A stretch of 54,942 nt of DNA from Streptomyces morookaense. GTDB taxonomy: Bacteria; Actinomycetota; Actinomycetes; Streptomycetales; Streptomycetaceae. The position numbers and the translations under genes are program-made. Below the pieces are notes generated by a model. It was not told where the DNA came from and ran no database searches. It was given only the letters and a program-made list of their open reading frames with translations. Shown here piece after piece: positions 33,441 through 43,700 of this stretch (positions are counted from its first letter, which is position 1; each line of letters opens with the position of its first letter). The DNA is taken from contig NZ_JABBXF010000083.1 in NCBI RefSeq assembly GCF_013030945.1, positions 1 through 54,942 of the forward strand, given 5' to 3'.

Positions 33441-34146
33441 CGCCCTGCGAACCCTGGTCCCCCGGCGCACGGACCGGCACGGCCCGCTGCCGCCGCTGAT
33501 GCTGCTGCTGACGGTGGCCACCGGCGTGGTGGACGCGGTGAGCTACCTCGGCCTCGGGCACGTGTTCGTGGCGAACATGACCGGCAACGTGGTCTTCCTG
33601 GGGTTCGCCCTGGCCGGGGCCCCGGGGCTGTCGGCCGTGGCCTCGCTCGTCTCGCTGGCCTCCTTCCTGGCCGGCGCGCTGGTGGGCGGGCGGTTCGGCA
33701 GCCGGACGGCGGCCCACCGCGGGCGTCTGCTGGCCCTGGCCGCCGGCGTCCAGACAGTCCTGCTGGCCGTGGCGGCCGTCACCGCTGCGGCCGCGGACGG
33801 AGGCGCCCGCTACTCCCTGATCGTCCTGCTGGGCCTGGGCATGGGCCTCCAGAACGCCGTGGCCCGGCGACTCGGCGTACCCGACCTGACGACCACCGTG
33901 CTCACCCTCACCCTGACCGGCCTCGCCGCCGACTCGACGGCGGCCGGGGGCACGGCACCACGCCCGGGGCGCCGGATCCTCTCCGCGCTGGCGATGCTGC
34001 TCGGCGGCCTCGCGGGAGCGGCGCTGATCCTGCACGGCCGGCCGGCCACCGCCCTGGCCCTGGCCGCGCTGCTGCTCCTGGCCACCGCGCTGACCGCCCG
34101 CCGGGTCTCGGCCCCGGACGCCCACTGGGCCCCGCCGACTACCTGA
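33421..34146 (+). CDS. DUF1275 (YoaK-like) membrane protein
   Basis: A 241-residue integral membrane protein with about six hydrophobic segments. The DUF1275/YoaK signature GVVDAVSYLGLGHVFVANMTGN is near residues 38-59, and the second family landmark, GLGMGLQNAVARRLGVPDLTTTVLT, is near 140-165. GTG 33421 follows GGGGGGAGG and lies inside the end of the DoxX gene. The family is widespread and uncharacterised. Its place in a catabolic-looking operon suggests transport or envelope adaptation, without direct evidence. Confidence 0.85.
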   Translation: MRALLTDALRTLVPRRTDRHGPLPPLMLLLTVATGVVDAVSYLGLGHVFVANMTGNVVFLGFALAGAPGLSAVASLVSLASFLAGALVGGRFGSRTAAHRGRLLALAAGVQTVLLAVAAVTAAAADGGARYSLIVLLGLGMGLQNAVARRLGVPDLTTTVLTLTLTGLAADSTAAGGTAPRPGRRILSALAMLLGGLAGAALILHGRPATALALAALLLLATALTARRVSAPDAHWAPPTT

Positions 34147-34230
34147 GCGGCACCGACGACAACCAGGCGCCCGGCGTCCCCGTACAGGCGGACGCCGCCG
34201 AGGCGCACACGACGACCGGAAGGTCCCCCG

Positions 34231-35154
34231 ATGAAACGACGCTTCGTCCGACGGCTGGTCCCGTTGGTGACGGCGATCGCCGCCCTGACGGCGCTCCCCA
34301 CCGCCTCGGTGGCCCAGGGCACCCAGCCACGACCACCGGGCTCGCACCGGCAGTTCGCCGTCGGGCCCCAGTACGACTCCACCCACGTCTACGTCGAACC
34401 GGGCACGGAGCAGGCGTTCGCGGCCAGTTGGGTGGCCACCTTCGGCGGGACCACGATCGGGCCGAACGCCACCCAGGTGACGCCCACGCCCAGCCGGACG
34501 CTCTCCGAGCTGATCCTCTCCCCGGTGGGCACGCTGTCGGTGTTCGACTACACCACGCCCGTCCCCCACCCGTTCGGCACCGAGCGCACCGGCTGGCTGG
34601 TGACCGACCTCGACCAGGCGGTCCGCGCCGCCCGGGCCGACGGCGCGGCCGTGACCGTGGCGCCGTTCGCCGACCCGATCGGGCGGGACGCCGTCGTACA
34701 GTTCCCCGGCGGGATCAACGCCCAGCTCTATGTGCACACCACCCCGCCGTCCTATCCCGGCCTGGCGAGCGTCCCCGAGAGCCGGCTCTACCTGTCACCC
34801 GACGCAGTGGGCGCCTTCCTGCGCAGCTACCTCGCCTTCACCCAGGGCCGCGTCGTCTCCGACGACCGCCGGGCCGACGGCACCACGATCGGGCTGCCCG
34901 GCACGACGTACCGGCTGCTGCGGCTCACCTCCGGATTCGGCACCACGACGATCGCCGTGACGGATGGCCACCTGCCGCACCCCTTCGGCCGGGAGCTCAC
35001 CGGCTACGGCGTGCCGGACCTCGGCGCCACACTGAAGCGGGCGAAGGACGCCGGCGCGTCGGTGCTGTGGGGTCCTGTTTCGGCGGGTGGCCGGGACAGC
35101 GCGACGGTGCGCTTCCCGGGTGGCTACATCGCGGAGATCCACACCGACCGGTGA
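34231..35154 (+). CDS. Secreted glyoxalase/VOC-like protein
   Basis: A 307-residue protein with an N-terminal signal peptide (KRRFVRRLVPLVTAIAALTA, cleaved near SVAQG). The body has two similar halves. Each holds a stretch like HPFGTERTGWLVTDLDQAVRAARADGA or HPFGRELTGYGVPDLGATLKRAKDAGA, followed by an F-P-G-G strand, which is the repeat pattern of the vicinal-oxygen-chelate (glyoxalase/dioxygenase) fold. Metal ligands cannot be assigned with confidence. It follows the DUF1275 gene by 84 bases and ends 39 bases before the convergent AraC gene. Export of a VOC protein is unusual; function unknown. Confidence 0.72.
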   Translation: MKRRFVRRLVPLVTAIAALTALPTASVAQGTQPRPPGSHRQFAVGPQYDSTHVYVEPGTEQAFAASWVATFGGTTIGPNATQVTPTPSRTLSELILSPVGTLSVFDYTTPVPHPFGTERTGWLVTDLDQAVRAARADGAAVTVAPFADPIGRDAVVQFPGGINAQLYVHTTPPSYPGLASVPESRLYLSPDAVGAFLRSYLAFTQGRVVSDDRRADGTTIGLPGTTYRLLRLTSGFGTTTIAVTDGHLPHPFGRELTGYGVPDLGATLKRAKDAGASVLWGPVSAGGRDSATVRFPGGYIAEIHTDR

Positions 35155-35193
35155 GCTGTGACGGGTACCCGGTCGCCCTGCCCGCCACCGGGC

Positions 35194-36219
35194 TCACACC
35201 GCGACGCCGTACGCCGAGCCCGGTGCGGCTGCCGCTGCCGGCCGCCGCACCGGGTGCGGCGTCGGGCCCGTTCCCGCATGGGCCTGCCATTCGCGCGGGG
35301 AGACCCCGTACGCGGCACGGAACGCCCGGCTGAAGTGACTGGCGTTCACGAACCCCCAGCGGCCCGCGACCGCCGCCACGGTCACCCGGCCCGCCGTCGG
35401 GCGGACGAGTTCACGGCGGCACACCTCCAGCCGTCGGCGCTGGATCCAGCGGGCCACCGTCATCCCCTCGAAGCGGAAGAGCTTGTGCAGGTACCGCACC
35501 GACACGTGATGGGCCGCGGCGATCCGCTCCGGCGAGAGGTCCGGGTCCCCGAGGTGGCACAGGATGTGGTCCTTCACCCGGGCCAGGGTGGCCAGGGCGG
35601 CCTCGGGTACCTCCGGGCCGGAGCGACCGCGGCGCTCGTGGGCGAGCACCGCGAGCAGGTCGAGCGCCGTGATGGCGAGCCGGGAAGCCTGCTGCGGCTC
35701 CATCGAGTCGGCCGACCGCGAGAGGCACTCCAGGTAGGCGGCCACCAGCCGGGCGGTGTCGTCGCCCGAGTCGAAGGCCGTCGCGGTGAGCACCCGCAGG
35801 TCCTCCTCCGAGACCCCCACGGCCGGCCGCGGCCAGTGGAAGGCCGTGAAGACGAAGGACTCCGGCAGTTCCTTGGCGAACGGCCGCCCGGCGTCGGAAA
35901 TCGCGAAGGTGCCCGGGCGCAGATCCACCTCGTGGCCGTCCTGGACCAGCCGGGCGGTACCGCGGTGCTGGAGCGCCAGCGTCAGATGGTCCTCCCCGCC
36001 GCGGGCGATCAGGCCCGCGCCTCTCTCGACCCGTTGCGGGCCGGCCCGCACCACGGAGACCTGTAAGGCGCCCATCCGGTGGCTGGTGATCGTCGCAGGG
36101 GCGGGCGCGTCTTCCAGCAGGGCCACGTCCAGCGGGATGAAGGTGTGGGAGACGGCCTCGTGCCAGTACTCGGCGCGGTCGGCGGACGGCACCTCGGCGG
36201 TGTCGAGGACGACGGACAT
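35194..36219 (-). CDS. AraC-family transcriptional regulator (first of a tandem pair)
   Basis: A 341-residue regulator with an N-terminal AraC-binding-like domain (LALQHRGTARLVQDG) and a C-terminal double helix-turn-helix: SVRYLHKLFRFEGMTVARWI and WGFVNASHFSRAFRAAYGVSPREWQ. Its ATG overlaps the stop of the upstream AraC gene (TGATG). It carries one TTA codon at residue 52 (36064-36066), which may make it bldA-dependent. It converges on the VOC gene and is the AraC gene nearest to the amidohydrolase group, so it may control it. Confidence 0.9.
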   Translation of the reverse strand: MSVVLDTAEVPSADRAEYWHEAVSHTFIPLDVALLEDAPAPATITSHRMGALQVSVVRAGPQRVERGAGLIARGGEDHLTLALQHRGTARLVQDGHEVDLRPGTFAISDAGRPFAKELPESFVFTAFHWPRPAVGVSEEDLRVLTATAFDSGDDTARLVAAYLECLSRSADSMEPQQASRLAITALDLLAVLAHERRGRSGPEVPEAALATLARVKDHILCHLGDPDLSPERIAAAHHVSVRYLHKLFRFEGMTVARWIQRRRLEVCRRELVRPTAGRVTVAAVAGRWGFVNASHFSRAFRAAYGVSPREWQAHAGTGPTPHPVRRPAAAAAPGSAYGVAV

Positions 36220-37298
36220 CAGTGCTCCTCAAACGGCTGTCGACCGGACCGGCCGGTCCGGTCTCTCGATATCGGGCAGGGCACGGGAAGGTCGTCGTGC
36301 CCCTCGGCGGTCGGTCCGGCGGCTCGTCGGCCGGCACCGTCGTTCCGGCGCGAGCGCCACTCACGCGGCGGGACGCCGTACGCGGCGCGGAAGGCCCGGC
36401 TGAAGTGCGCCGGATCGATGAAGCCCCAGCGCTGGGCGACGGCCGACACCGTCGGCGTGGTACGGCCGCGCCGGGCCAGCTCGCGGGCGCACGCGTCCAG
36501 CCGGAGCTGCTGGATCAGCCGGCTCACCGTCACTCCCGCGCCCTCGAACAGCCGGTGCAGGTAGCGCACGGAGATGTGGTGGGCACGTGCGATCCTCTCG
36601 GGCGACAGTCCCGGATCTCCCAGGTGGTGGTCGATGTACTCCCGCACCCTGTGGACCAGGTGCTCGTTCGGGGTGCCCGGCTCGTGCGCCGCTCTGGCGC
36701 GGGACAGCTGGGCGATCAGTGCGCTGAACAGGTCGGCGACGCTGCCGGCCAGCCGGTCGCCGACCGGGGCCGGGCAGGAGTGCGCGGAGGCGGCCAGGAC
36801 ACCGAGGAACGGCAGGAGCACCGATCCGTAGCCCTCCGCGGGGCCGATAGCCATCGCCGACGCGTGCCGCAGGTCGCGTTCCGGCACGCCGAGCAGCCGG
36901 CGCGGCAGGTGGAACAGGTGGGTGCGGAACCGCTCCGGACAGTCGACGGTGTACGGGCGCGCCGTGTCGTAGAGGACGAGCCCGCCCGGCGGCACCTCGG
37001 CGCGGCGCCCGTCCTGTTCCAGGACGGCCCGGCCCGACACCTGGAGGCCGACGCCGATCTGCGGTTCGCTCAGCGGTGCCCGGGCGATCAGCGCCGCCGT
37101 TCGGGAGAGCCGGGCGGCGTCGGCCTCCAGCGTGGAGATCCGCACGTACCCGAGCCGGTGCGACTCCACCAGCCCGTCGAACGGCCGGCCGGTGAGCGGG
37201 CGCACTTCCACCGGTACCAGTGTCCGCGACACCACCCCGCTCCAGAAGTCCGCCTTCTCGTCGTCCGCGACCGAGGAGGTCGTCACCCGCATGCCCAT
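36219..37298 (-). CDS. AraC-family transcriptional regulator (second of the pair)
   Basis: A 359-residue paralogue of the downstream regulator with the same layout. The N-terminal domain includes QVSGRAVLEQDGRRAEVPPGG. The C-terminal HTH pair is ISVRYLHRLFEGAGVTVSRLI and WGFIDPAHFSRAFRAAYGVPPREW. The two DNA-binding domains are very alike while the sensor domains differ more, which suggests a tandem duplication followed by divergence in effector choice. ATG 37298 follows AAGGGCGATC; ATG 37292 is an alternative. It reads first in a two-gene operon. The 106 bases between it and the LuxR gene hold no further gene. Confidence 0.9.
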   Translation of the reverse strand: MGMRVTTSSVADDEKADFWSGVVSRTLVPVEVRPLTGRPFDGLVESHRLGYVRISTLEADAARLSRTAALIARAPLSEPQIGVGLQVSGRAVLEQDGRRAEVPPGGLVLYDTARPYTVDCPERFRTHLFHLPRRLLGVPERDLRHASAMAIGPAEGYGSVLLPFLGVLAASAHSCPAPVGDRLAGSVADLFSALIAQLSRARAAHEPGTPNEHLVHRVREYIDHHLGDPGLSPERIARAHHISVRYLHRLFEGAGVTVSRLIQQLRLDACARELARRGRTTPTVSAVAQRWGFIDPAHFSRAFRAAYGVPPREWRSRRNDGAGRRAAGPTAEGHDDLPVPCPISRDRTGRSGRQPFEEH

Positions 37299-37404
37299 CT
37301 GATCGCCCTTCCGCCGAAGTCCTGCGCTCTCAGCCTGGGGCGCGGGCGCCGCGGGTCGTTAGGTCATCTGACCGTCGCGTTCGGGCGGTGGGCGTCGCGG
37401 CAGG

Positions 37405-40131
37405 TCAGGTGCCGTCGAGGGCGTGGGCGAGGGCGGCGCGCGAGGTGATGCCGAGCTTGGGGAAGACCTTGTAGAGGTGGGCCCCGACGGTGCGGGGCGA
37501 CAGCTGGAGCCGTCGGCCTATTTCCTTGTTGGTCAGACCGGTCGCGGCCAGCCGGGCGATGCGCAGTTCCTGGCCGGTCAGGCCGGACGGTCCCTCGGCC
37601 GGTCCGTCCGGCGGCAGGGTCACGGACTCGCCGGTGGCCCGCAGCTCCTCCTCGCAGCGCCGGGCCCAGGGGGCGGCCTGGAGGCGGCGGAAGGTGTGGT
37701 GGGCCGCGCGCAGCGGCTCCCGGGCTCCGGGCCGGTGGCGGCGGCGCAGCCACGAGCCGTGGGCGAGCCGCAGCCGGGCGAGGTCGAACACCCACCGTTC
37801 GGCGCCCGGGACGGCGTACGCGGCACGGTAGGCGTCGTCGGCTTCGTCTTCGGTGGCGGCCAGGGCGGTGGCGGCCGCGTACAGGAAGGCGTGCCGGCCG
37901 GAGATCTCCGCGGAGCGTGCCGTGCGCCCGGCCGCGAGGTGGGCCCGTGCCTCCTCGTGCCGACCGGTGTGCACGGCGGCCGTCACCAGGTCGAAGACCA
38001 GCGCGTGGTGCCAGGGCGGGCCGCCCGGCAGCCGCCCGGGCGGGGTGATCTCGCAGAAGTGCGCGTAGGCCTCCTCGTAGCGCTGGTGGGCGAGCGCGGC
38101 CAGGCCGCGCAGGTGGGTCAGGCGGTCGAGCACGTACCGCATCCGGGCGCGGGTGGCGGCCGGCCTGATCGCCTGTTCGATCTCCCGTAATCCGGCCTCG
38201 TCGCCCCGGCCGGCCAGGAAGTGGGCGTAGTACTGGCGGAACATCAGGGCGTTGGTGTGGTAGCCGAGTTCGTCCGCGATCTCGGCCTCGCGCAGGCAGA
38301 CGGCCGCCTGCTCCCAGTGTCCGAGCAGGAAGTCCTGGTGGCACTTGGCCTTCGCGACCGAGCCTTGGGTGGCGTAGCCGTGCGGCCCGGTGAAGCGCTG
38401 CCACAGATCGCCCTCGGGGCAGTCGAGCGCGGAGGCGGTCCACAGCAGGAGCCAGGCCGCGCCTGCCTCCTGTTCCTCGGTCAGTCGCCCGGCCACCTCC
38501 CGGAGCGCGGTGGCCGTGTCCGGGCCCGGGTCGGTCCAGGCTCGCAGACACAGCCGGCCCGCCTCGGAGACGTTCTCGCGGTGCCGTTCCAGGGCCCGCC
38601 AGGCCCAGGGGTCGTCCGTGTAGCTCGCGGCCAGGAGCAGTTTGAAGTAGGTCTGTTCGACCAGCCCGCCGAAGGTGTCGGCGCCCGGTGCGGTCAGCGT
38701 GTCGAGGGCCGTGGGCAGCAGTGCGGCGGAGGACGCGAAGTCGACGTGGTGGCTCTGGTCGGCGTAGACCACCGCGTACGCGAACAGCGCGGCGACGCCC
38801 TCCGGGACCGTGCTGGCCTTCAGTTCCTCCACCAGGGCCGCGGTGTGGCGCAGTTGCCCGCCGTGGGCGGACATCACCGCTGCCCAGATGAGTCTTCGGG
38901 CGCGGTCGCAGGAGCTGGGGCTGAGGGCGGCGGCGCGTTCGAGCAGGAGCGCGCCCTCCGCGTCGCCGCCGCGACGGGTGAGGTCGCGGCCGGCCTCCTG
39001 GAGACGGTGTGCAAGTTCCTCGTCGGGCAGCAGCGCGGCGGCCGCCTCGTGGGCCAGCCGCCGGGGGTCGTCCGGCGCGAGGGCTTCGGACAGGGCCCGG
39101 TGAGCCTCGCGGCGCGCGGTGTCGGAGGCCGCGGAGACGACGGCGGCGCGGACCAGGGGGTGCCGGAACACCAGGTGCCCGGCCGGATCGAGTCGGGCCA
39201 GTCCGTCGGCCTCGATGCGTTCCAGGGCCTCCCGCGCGTTCTCGTCCGCGACGGCGCGCAGCCAGCCGCCGTCGCTGAAGTCCGGGCCGGTGGCCAGCGC
39301 TCCGAGCAGGAGGACGCGGCCGACCTCCGGTGTCACCTCTCCCAGCCGCTCGGCGAACATCCGCTCCAGCTTCCGGCCCAGGGGCAGCCGCTCCGGCAGC
39401 GGAGCGGTTCCCCGCTGCTGGCCGGCCGCGAGTTGGCGCGGCAGTTCCACCAGCGCCAGGGGGTTCCCGGCCGCCTCGGCGAGGACCCGGTCCCTGGCGG
39501 GCGCCGCGAGTTCGGGGTAGCAAGTGCCCAGCAGCAGGGCCGCGTCCGCCTGGTGCAGGGCCTGCACATCGACGGCTCCGGCCGACCACGTCCGAGCGGC
39601 CGGCCCGTCCGGGCGGGTCGCTCCGACGATCACCACCGGCAGCTCGGCACAGCGCCGGTGGAGGAAGGCGAAGACGGTCGCGCTCGACGAGTCGATCCAG
39701 TGCAGGTCGTCCAGGAGCAGCAGCACGGGTGCGGTCCGCACCACCTCCTCCAGCAGCGCCAGGGCGGCGGTGCCGACCGCGAAGCCGCTGGGAGTCCCGG
39801 AGCGGACGCCGAACGCGCTCTCCAGGGCGTCCCGCTGGTGCGCGGACAGGGTGCCGGACCGCGAGAGCAGCGCCCAGAATGCCTGGTGAAGGGCTCCGAA
39901 CGCGAGATCCGTCTCCGCCTCCGTGCCGACCGCGCGCAGGACGGTGAATCCACGCTCGCGGGCCGCGCGTTCCGCCCAGGCCAGCAGCGCGCTCTTGCCG
40001 ACTCCGGGGTCACCGCGCAACAGCACCGTGGAGCCGCTCGCGCCGTCCACCGCCTGGACCAGCGCCGCGGTCAGCAACTCCGTCTCCCGCCGCCGCCCGA
40101 CCAGGACCGGAACCCGCCTGTCCTCCGCCAC
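37405..40131 (-). CDS. Large ATP-binding LuxR-family (LAL) regulator
   Basis: A 908-residue LAL-type activator. An N-terminal AAA/STAND ATPase has Walker A GDPGVGKS (40-47) and Walker B LLLLDDLHWID (about 135-146). A long helical, TPR-like middle (about 330-830) follows, and then a C-terminal LuxR helix-turn-helix (LTGQELRIARLAATGLTNKE, then LSPRTVGAHLYKVFPKLGI). Such proteins are often pathway-specific activators of antibiotic or sugar-use genes. It contains one TTA codon at residue 648 (38188-38190), common among developmentally controlled regulators. No secondary-metabolite core gene is next to it, so its target is unclear. About 230 bases upstream lie before the tRNA terminator, without a gene. 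Confidence 0.92.
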   Translation of the reverse strand: MAEDRRVPVLVGRRRETELLTAALVQAVDGASGSTVLLRGDPGVGKSALLAWAERAARERGFTVLRAVGTEAETDLAFGALHQAFWALLSRSGTLSAHQRDALESAFGVRSGTPSGFAVGTAALALLEEVVRTAPVLLLLDDLHWIDSSSATVFAFLHRRCAELPVVIVGATRPDGPAARTWSAGAVDVQALHQADAALLLGTCYPELAAPARDRVLAEAAGNPLALVELPRQLAAGQQRGTAPLPERLPLGRKLERMFAERLGEVTPEVGRVLLLGALATGPDFSDGGWLRAVADENAREALERIEADGLARLDPAGHLVFRHPLVRAAVVSAASDTARREAHRALSEALAPDDPRRLAHEAAAALLPDEELAHRLQEAGRDLTRRGGDAEGALLLERAAALSPSSCDRARRLIWAAVMSAHGGQLRHTAALVEELKASTVPEGVAALFAYAVVYADQSHHVDFASSAALLPTALDTLTAPGADTFGGLVEQTYFKLLLAASYTDDPWAWRALERHRENVSEAGRLCLRAWTDPGPDTATALREVAGRLTEEQEAGAAWLLLWTASALDCPEGDLWQRFTGPHGYATQGSVAKAKCHQDFLLGHWEQAAVCLREAEIADELGYHTNALMFRQYYAHFLAGRGDEAGLREIEQAIRPAATRARMRYVLDRLTHLRGLAALAHQRYEEAYAHFCEITPPGRLPGGPPWHHALVFDLVTAAVHTGRHEEARAHLAAGRTARSAEISGRHAFLYAAATALAATEDEADDAYRAAYAVPGAERWVFDLARLRLAHGSWLRRRHRPGAREPLRAAHHTFRRLQAAPWARRCEEELRATGESVTLPPDGPAEGPSGLTGQELRIARLAATGLTNKEIGRRLQLSPRTVGAHLYKVFPKLGITSRAALAHALDGT

Positions 40132-40363
40132 CCCTCGCCCTCCCTCGGGTCAGCCGACCCGCTCCCCGGGCGCCTTAGGCTACTGCCCGTCAGAAGACCA
40201 GTGCCACGCTGGGTATGGCTTCGAACACATGCGGCGACGCGGGCGGGTGGATCAACGGGGGCGTGCGAGGTCTCCAGAAGCCCTGTCCGCCGTTGGCGTG
40301 GCCCCCAAGCGGGCCCGGGCGCCTGACATCGCATCAGGTGAACATCGAACCCAGAGAACGACA

Positions 40364-40405
40364 AACGCCCTCTGATCTGGGGTTTCTCCCAGATCAGAGG
40401 GCGTT
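40364..40405 (-). terminator. Long perfect hairpin downstream of tRNA-Pro
   Basis: An 18-bp perfect stem (left arm 40364-40381, right arm 40388-40405) with a six-base loop lies just beyond the 3' end of the tRNA. On the minus strand it is followed by TTTGTCG, so it should end tRNA transcription. It may also act on the plus strand. Confidence 0.85.
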
Positions 40406-40413
40406 CTCACGTG

Positions 40414-40487
<74 letters not shown>

Positions 40488-40752
40488 GTGCTTGTCCGGC
40501 CCGGGCTTTCGCCCCTGCCGACCGCGCACGAGAACAATACCGCACTTCAGGTGGTGGTCGCGCACCGTTTGCGGTCGGGACCGCAGGGGCACGGCACAAC
40601 CCTCACATTCGAGCGCGTATTCGAATAAATCGACGCCGGCCCCTTCCCGCCCCGCCCTGATCAACCGCGCCCCGCGGTGTTGACCTTGGACCAGTCCCCC
40701 ATGCCACCATCAGGGGTTCGCCGATCGCAACTCCCCTGCCGCAGGAGGACTG

Positions 40753-43700
40753 TTGGACACCACCGGCTCCACCGGCACCGAATCGTCTCCCCTGTCCCGG
40801 CGCAGATTCCTGCAGGCGGCCGCCGGTACCGCCGCGGTGGCCGGTGCCGCTGCCGCGCTGCCCACGGACGCGGTGGCGGCCGTCACCGCCACCCCGGGCA
40901 CCCCGGGCACCACAGGCACCCCCACCCTCTCCTTCACCGCCGCCACCAACGGCTCCGCCTCCCTCGCCCCCTCCGGCGACCGGCTGGTCGCCGAGGTGCA
41001 GAACGTCCTGTGGTCCATTCCCCGCAAGGGCGGCGACGCCGTCGCCATCACCCCGCCCGACCTGGAGCCCACCCGGCCGGTGCACTCCCCTGACGGGCGG
41101 CTGCTCGCGGTCTGTGCATACCGGGGTGGCGGCTTCCACATCTGGACGCTGCGTCCCGACGGGTCGGGGCTGCACCGGCTCACCGACGGGCCCTGGGACG
41201 ACCGCGGGCCGTCCTGGTCGCCGGACGGCACCCGCATCGCCTTCGCCTCGGAGCGCGCGGGCGACCCGGTCGCGGGCAGCCCGTACCGGATCTGGACCGT
41301 GGATGTCCGGAGCGGTGCGCTGCACCAGGTCACCGGGCTGTCCGGGCAGGAGGGACCGGGGCAGGACGGGGCCTGGGAGGACTTCGACCCCGTCTGGTCG
41401 CCCGACGGCAAGCGGCTGTGGTTCGTACGCGGCCGGGTCGCGGCCCCCGGCGGCCCGCTGGAGGCGCACACGGTGGCGTCCGTGCCGGCCGACGGCGCGG
41501 GCCCGGTCCGTACCGAGCACACGGATACGACGACGGCGCAGCTGATGACGCCCGCCCTGTCCCCCGCCGGGCGGCTGGCCTGTCTGCGCACCACGCCCGC
41601 GCCCGCCGCCACGTGCACGCTGGTCGTGGACGGGGAGGCCGTGCCGCTCGACGGGGACGTGGAGCCCGTCCCGCCGCGCTGGATCTCGCGCGACGAGCTG
41701 CTGATCACCGTCGGCGGGCAGTTCACCGTCCTGCGGCCGTCCGCACCGGGAACGGACCGCACCACGATTCCCTTCGCCGCCGAGCTGCCCGTCGACCGGC
41801 CGCGGTACAAGGTGAAGCAGTACGACTTCGCCACGAGCGGCGTGAGCCGGGTCCGTTCCGTGCATCTGCCCGCGCTGTCGCCGGACGCCCGGCAGGTGGC
41901 CTTCGCCGCGCTCAACGCCCTCTGGGTGGCGGACATTTCGGGCGGCAAGGCGACCGCGGCCATCCGGCCGCGCAAGATCGTGCAGGCCGACCCGACCCGC
42001 TACATCCTCGAACCCTCCTGGTCGCGCGACGGCAAGTCGCTGATCTACGCCGACGACCGTGACGGGCTGCTCGCCGTGCGCCGCCGCGACCTGGCCTCCG
42101 GCACGGAGACCGTGCTCGCGGGCGGCGGGCGCGTCCACCCGGCGCTCTCCCCGGACGGCACCCGGCTCGCGTGCCTGGACCTCTCCGGCAATCTGATCGT
42201 CCGGGAGCTGGCGGCCGGTACGGAGCGGGTGCTCGCGGCGCCGATGGGTGCGGGCGGGCTGCCGGGGCGGCCGAGCTGGTCGCCGGACGGGCGCTTCGTG
42301 GCGCTGTGCGACCGCAACCGGCTCAACCAGCGCTTCCGCGAGGGCTACAACCTGATCAGGGTCGTCGACACCACGACCGGCACCGCCCGGCTGCACGCGG
42401 TCGCCCCGCACGCCTCCGTCTCCGACCGCTACGACTCCGGGCCCGTCTGGTCGCCCGACGGCCGCTCGATGGCGGTGATCGTCGAGTCGGCGCTGTGGCT
42501 GCTGCCCGTGCGGCCGGACGGCACGCCGGACGGTGCGCCGCGGCAGCTGACGGAGGAGGCCGCCGACCATCCTTCCTGGTCCGCGGACTCCCGGAAGATC
42601 CTCTACCTCTCGGCCGGGCGGCTGCGGCTGCTCGACACCGCCGACGGGTCCGTCCGTACACTCCCCGTCGGGCTCGACTACCGGCGGCCCGCCCCCGCCG
42701 ACACGGTCGTGCACGCGGGGCGGCTCTGGGACGGTACGGGGTCGGCGGTCCGCGAGGACGTCGACCTGGTGATCCGCAACGGCCGCATCGCCGCCGTCGA
42801 GCCGCACCGGGCGCGCCGCCCCGCCGTGCGCACGGTCGACGCGTCCGGGCAGACGGTGATCCCGGGGCTCTGGGACGCGCACACGCACCCCTGGCAGTAC
42901 ACCTACGGCGGCCGTCAGACCGCGCTGCAGCTGGCGTACGGCATCACCACCGCCGTCTCGCTCGGTGGCTTCGCCTACGAGCAGGCCCGGATCCGCGAGG
43001 CGGTGGCGGCCGGCGCGCTGGCGGGGCCGCGGCTGCTGGCCACGGGTGAGCTGCTGGACGGTCCGCGCGTCGCGTACAGCATGGGCCGCGCGCACCGCAC
43101 CCGCGAGGGGCTGCACCGCTCGCTGTCGCGTGCGACGGCGCTGGACTGGGACTTCGTGAAGTCCTATGTCCGTGCGCCTGGTTGGATCATGGAGGAGGCG
43201 GCACGATTCGCGCACGAGCGGCTGGGGGTGCGCAGCGGCAGCCATCTGTGCACGCCGGGCGTGCAGCTGGGCCAGGACCTGACGACCCATCTGCAGGCCA
43301 CACAACGGCTGGAATTCGGGCACGCCACGACGGCGACCGGCCGCTCGTACGAGGACCTGGTGGACATCTACACCGCCCGGAACATGAACTTCCACATGGT
43401 CGCGACCATCTTCACCTCGGTGCCGCTGGTGGGCAGCGACCCGGCGCTCGCGGAGGATCCGCGGGTGACGCAGCTGATGCCGCCGTGGGACGTCGACCTG
43501 GTGCGGAAGACGGCGGGCCGCGCGCCCACGGACGCCGAACTGGGCGCGCTGGGCCGGGAGGTCGAGGTCTACCGCCGGGTCCTGGCCGGCGGTGGGATCG
43601 TCGCCCTCGGCACGGACGCCCCGCTGGTGCCCGTCGGCCTCTCGCTGCACATGGGCCTGCGGGCCCTGCACCGCTACGGCCTGTCGCCCGCCCAGGCACT

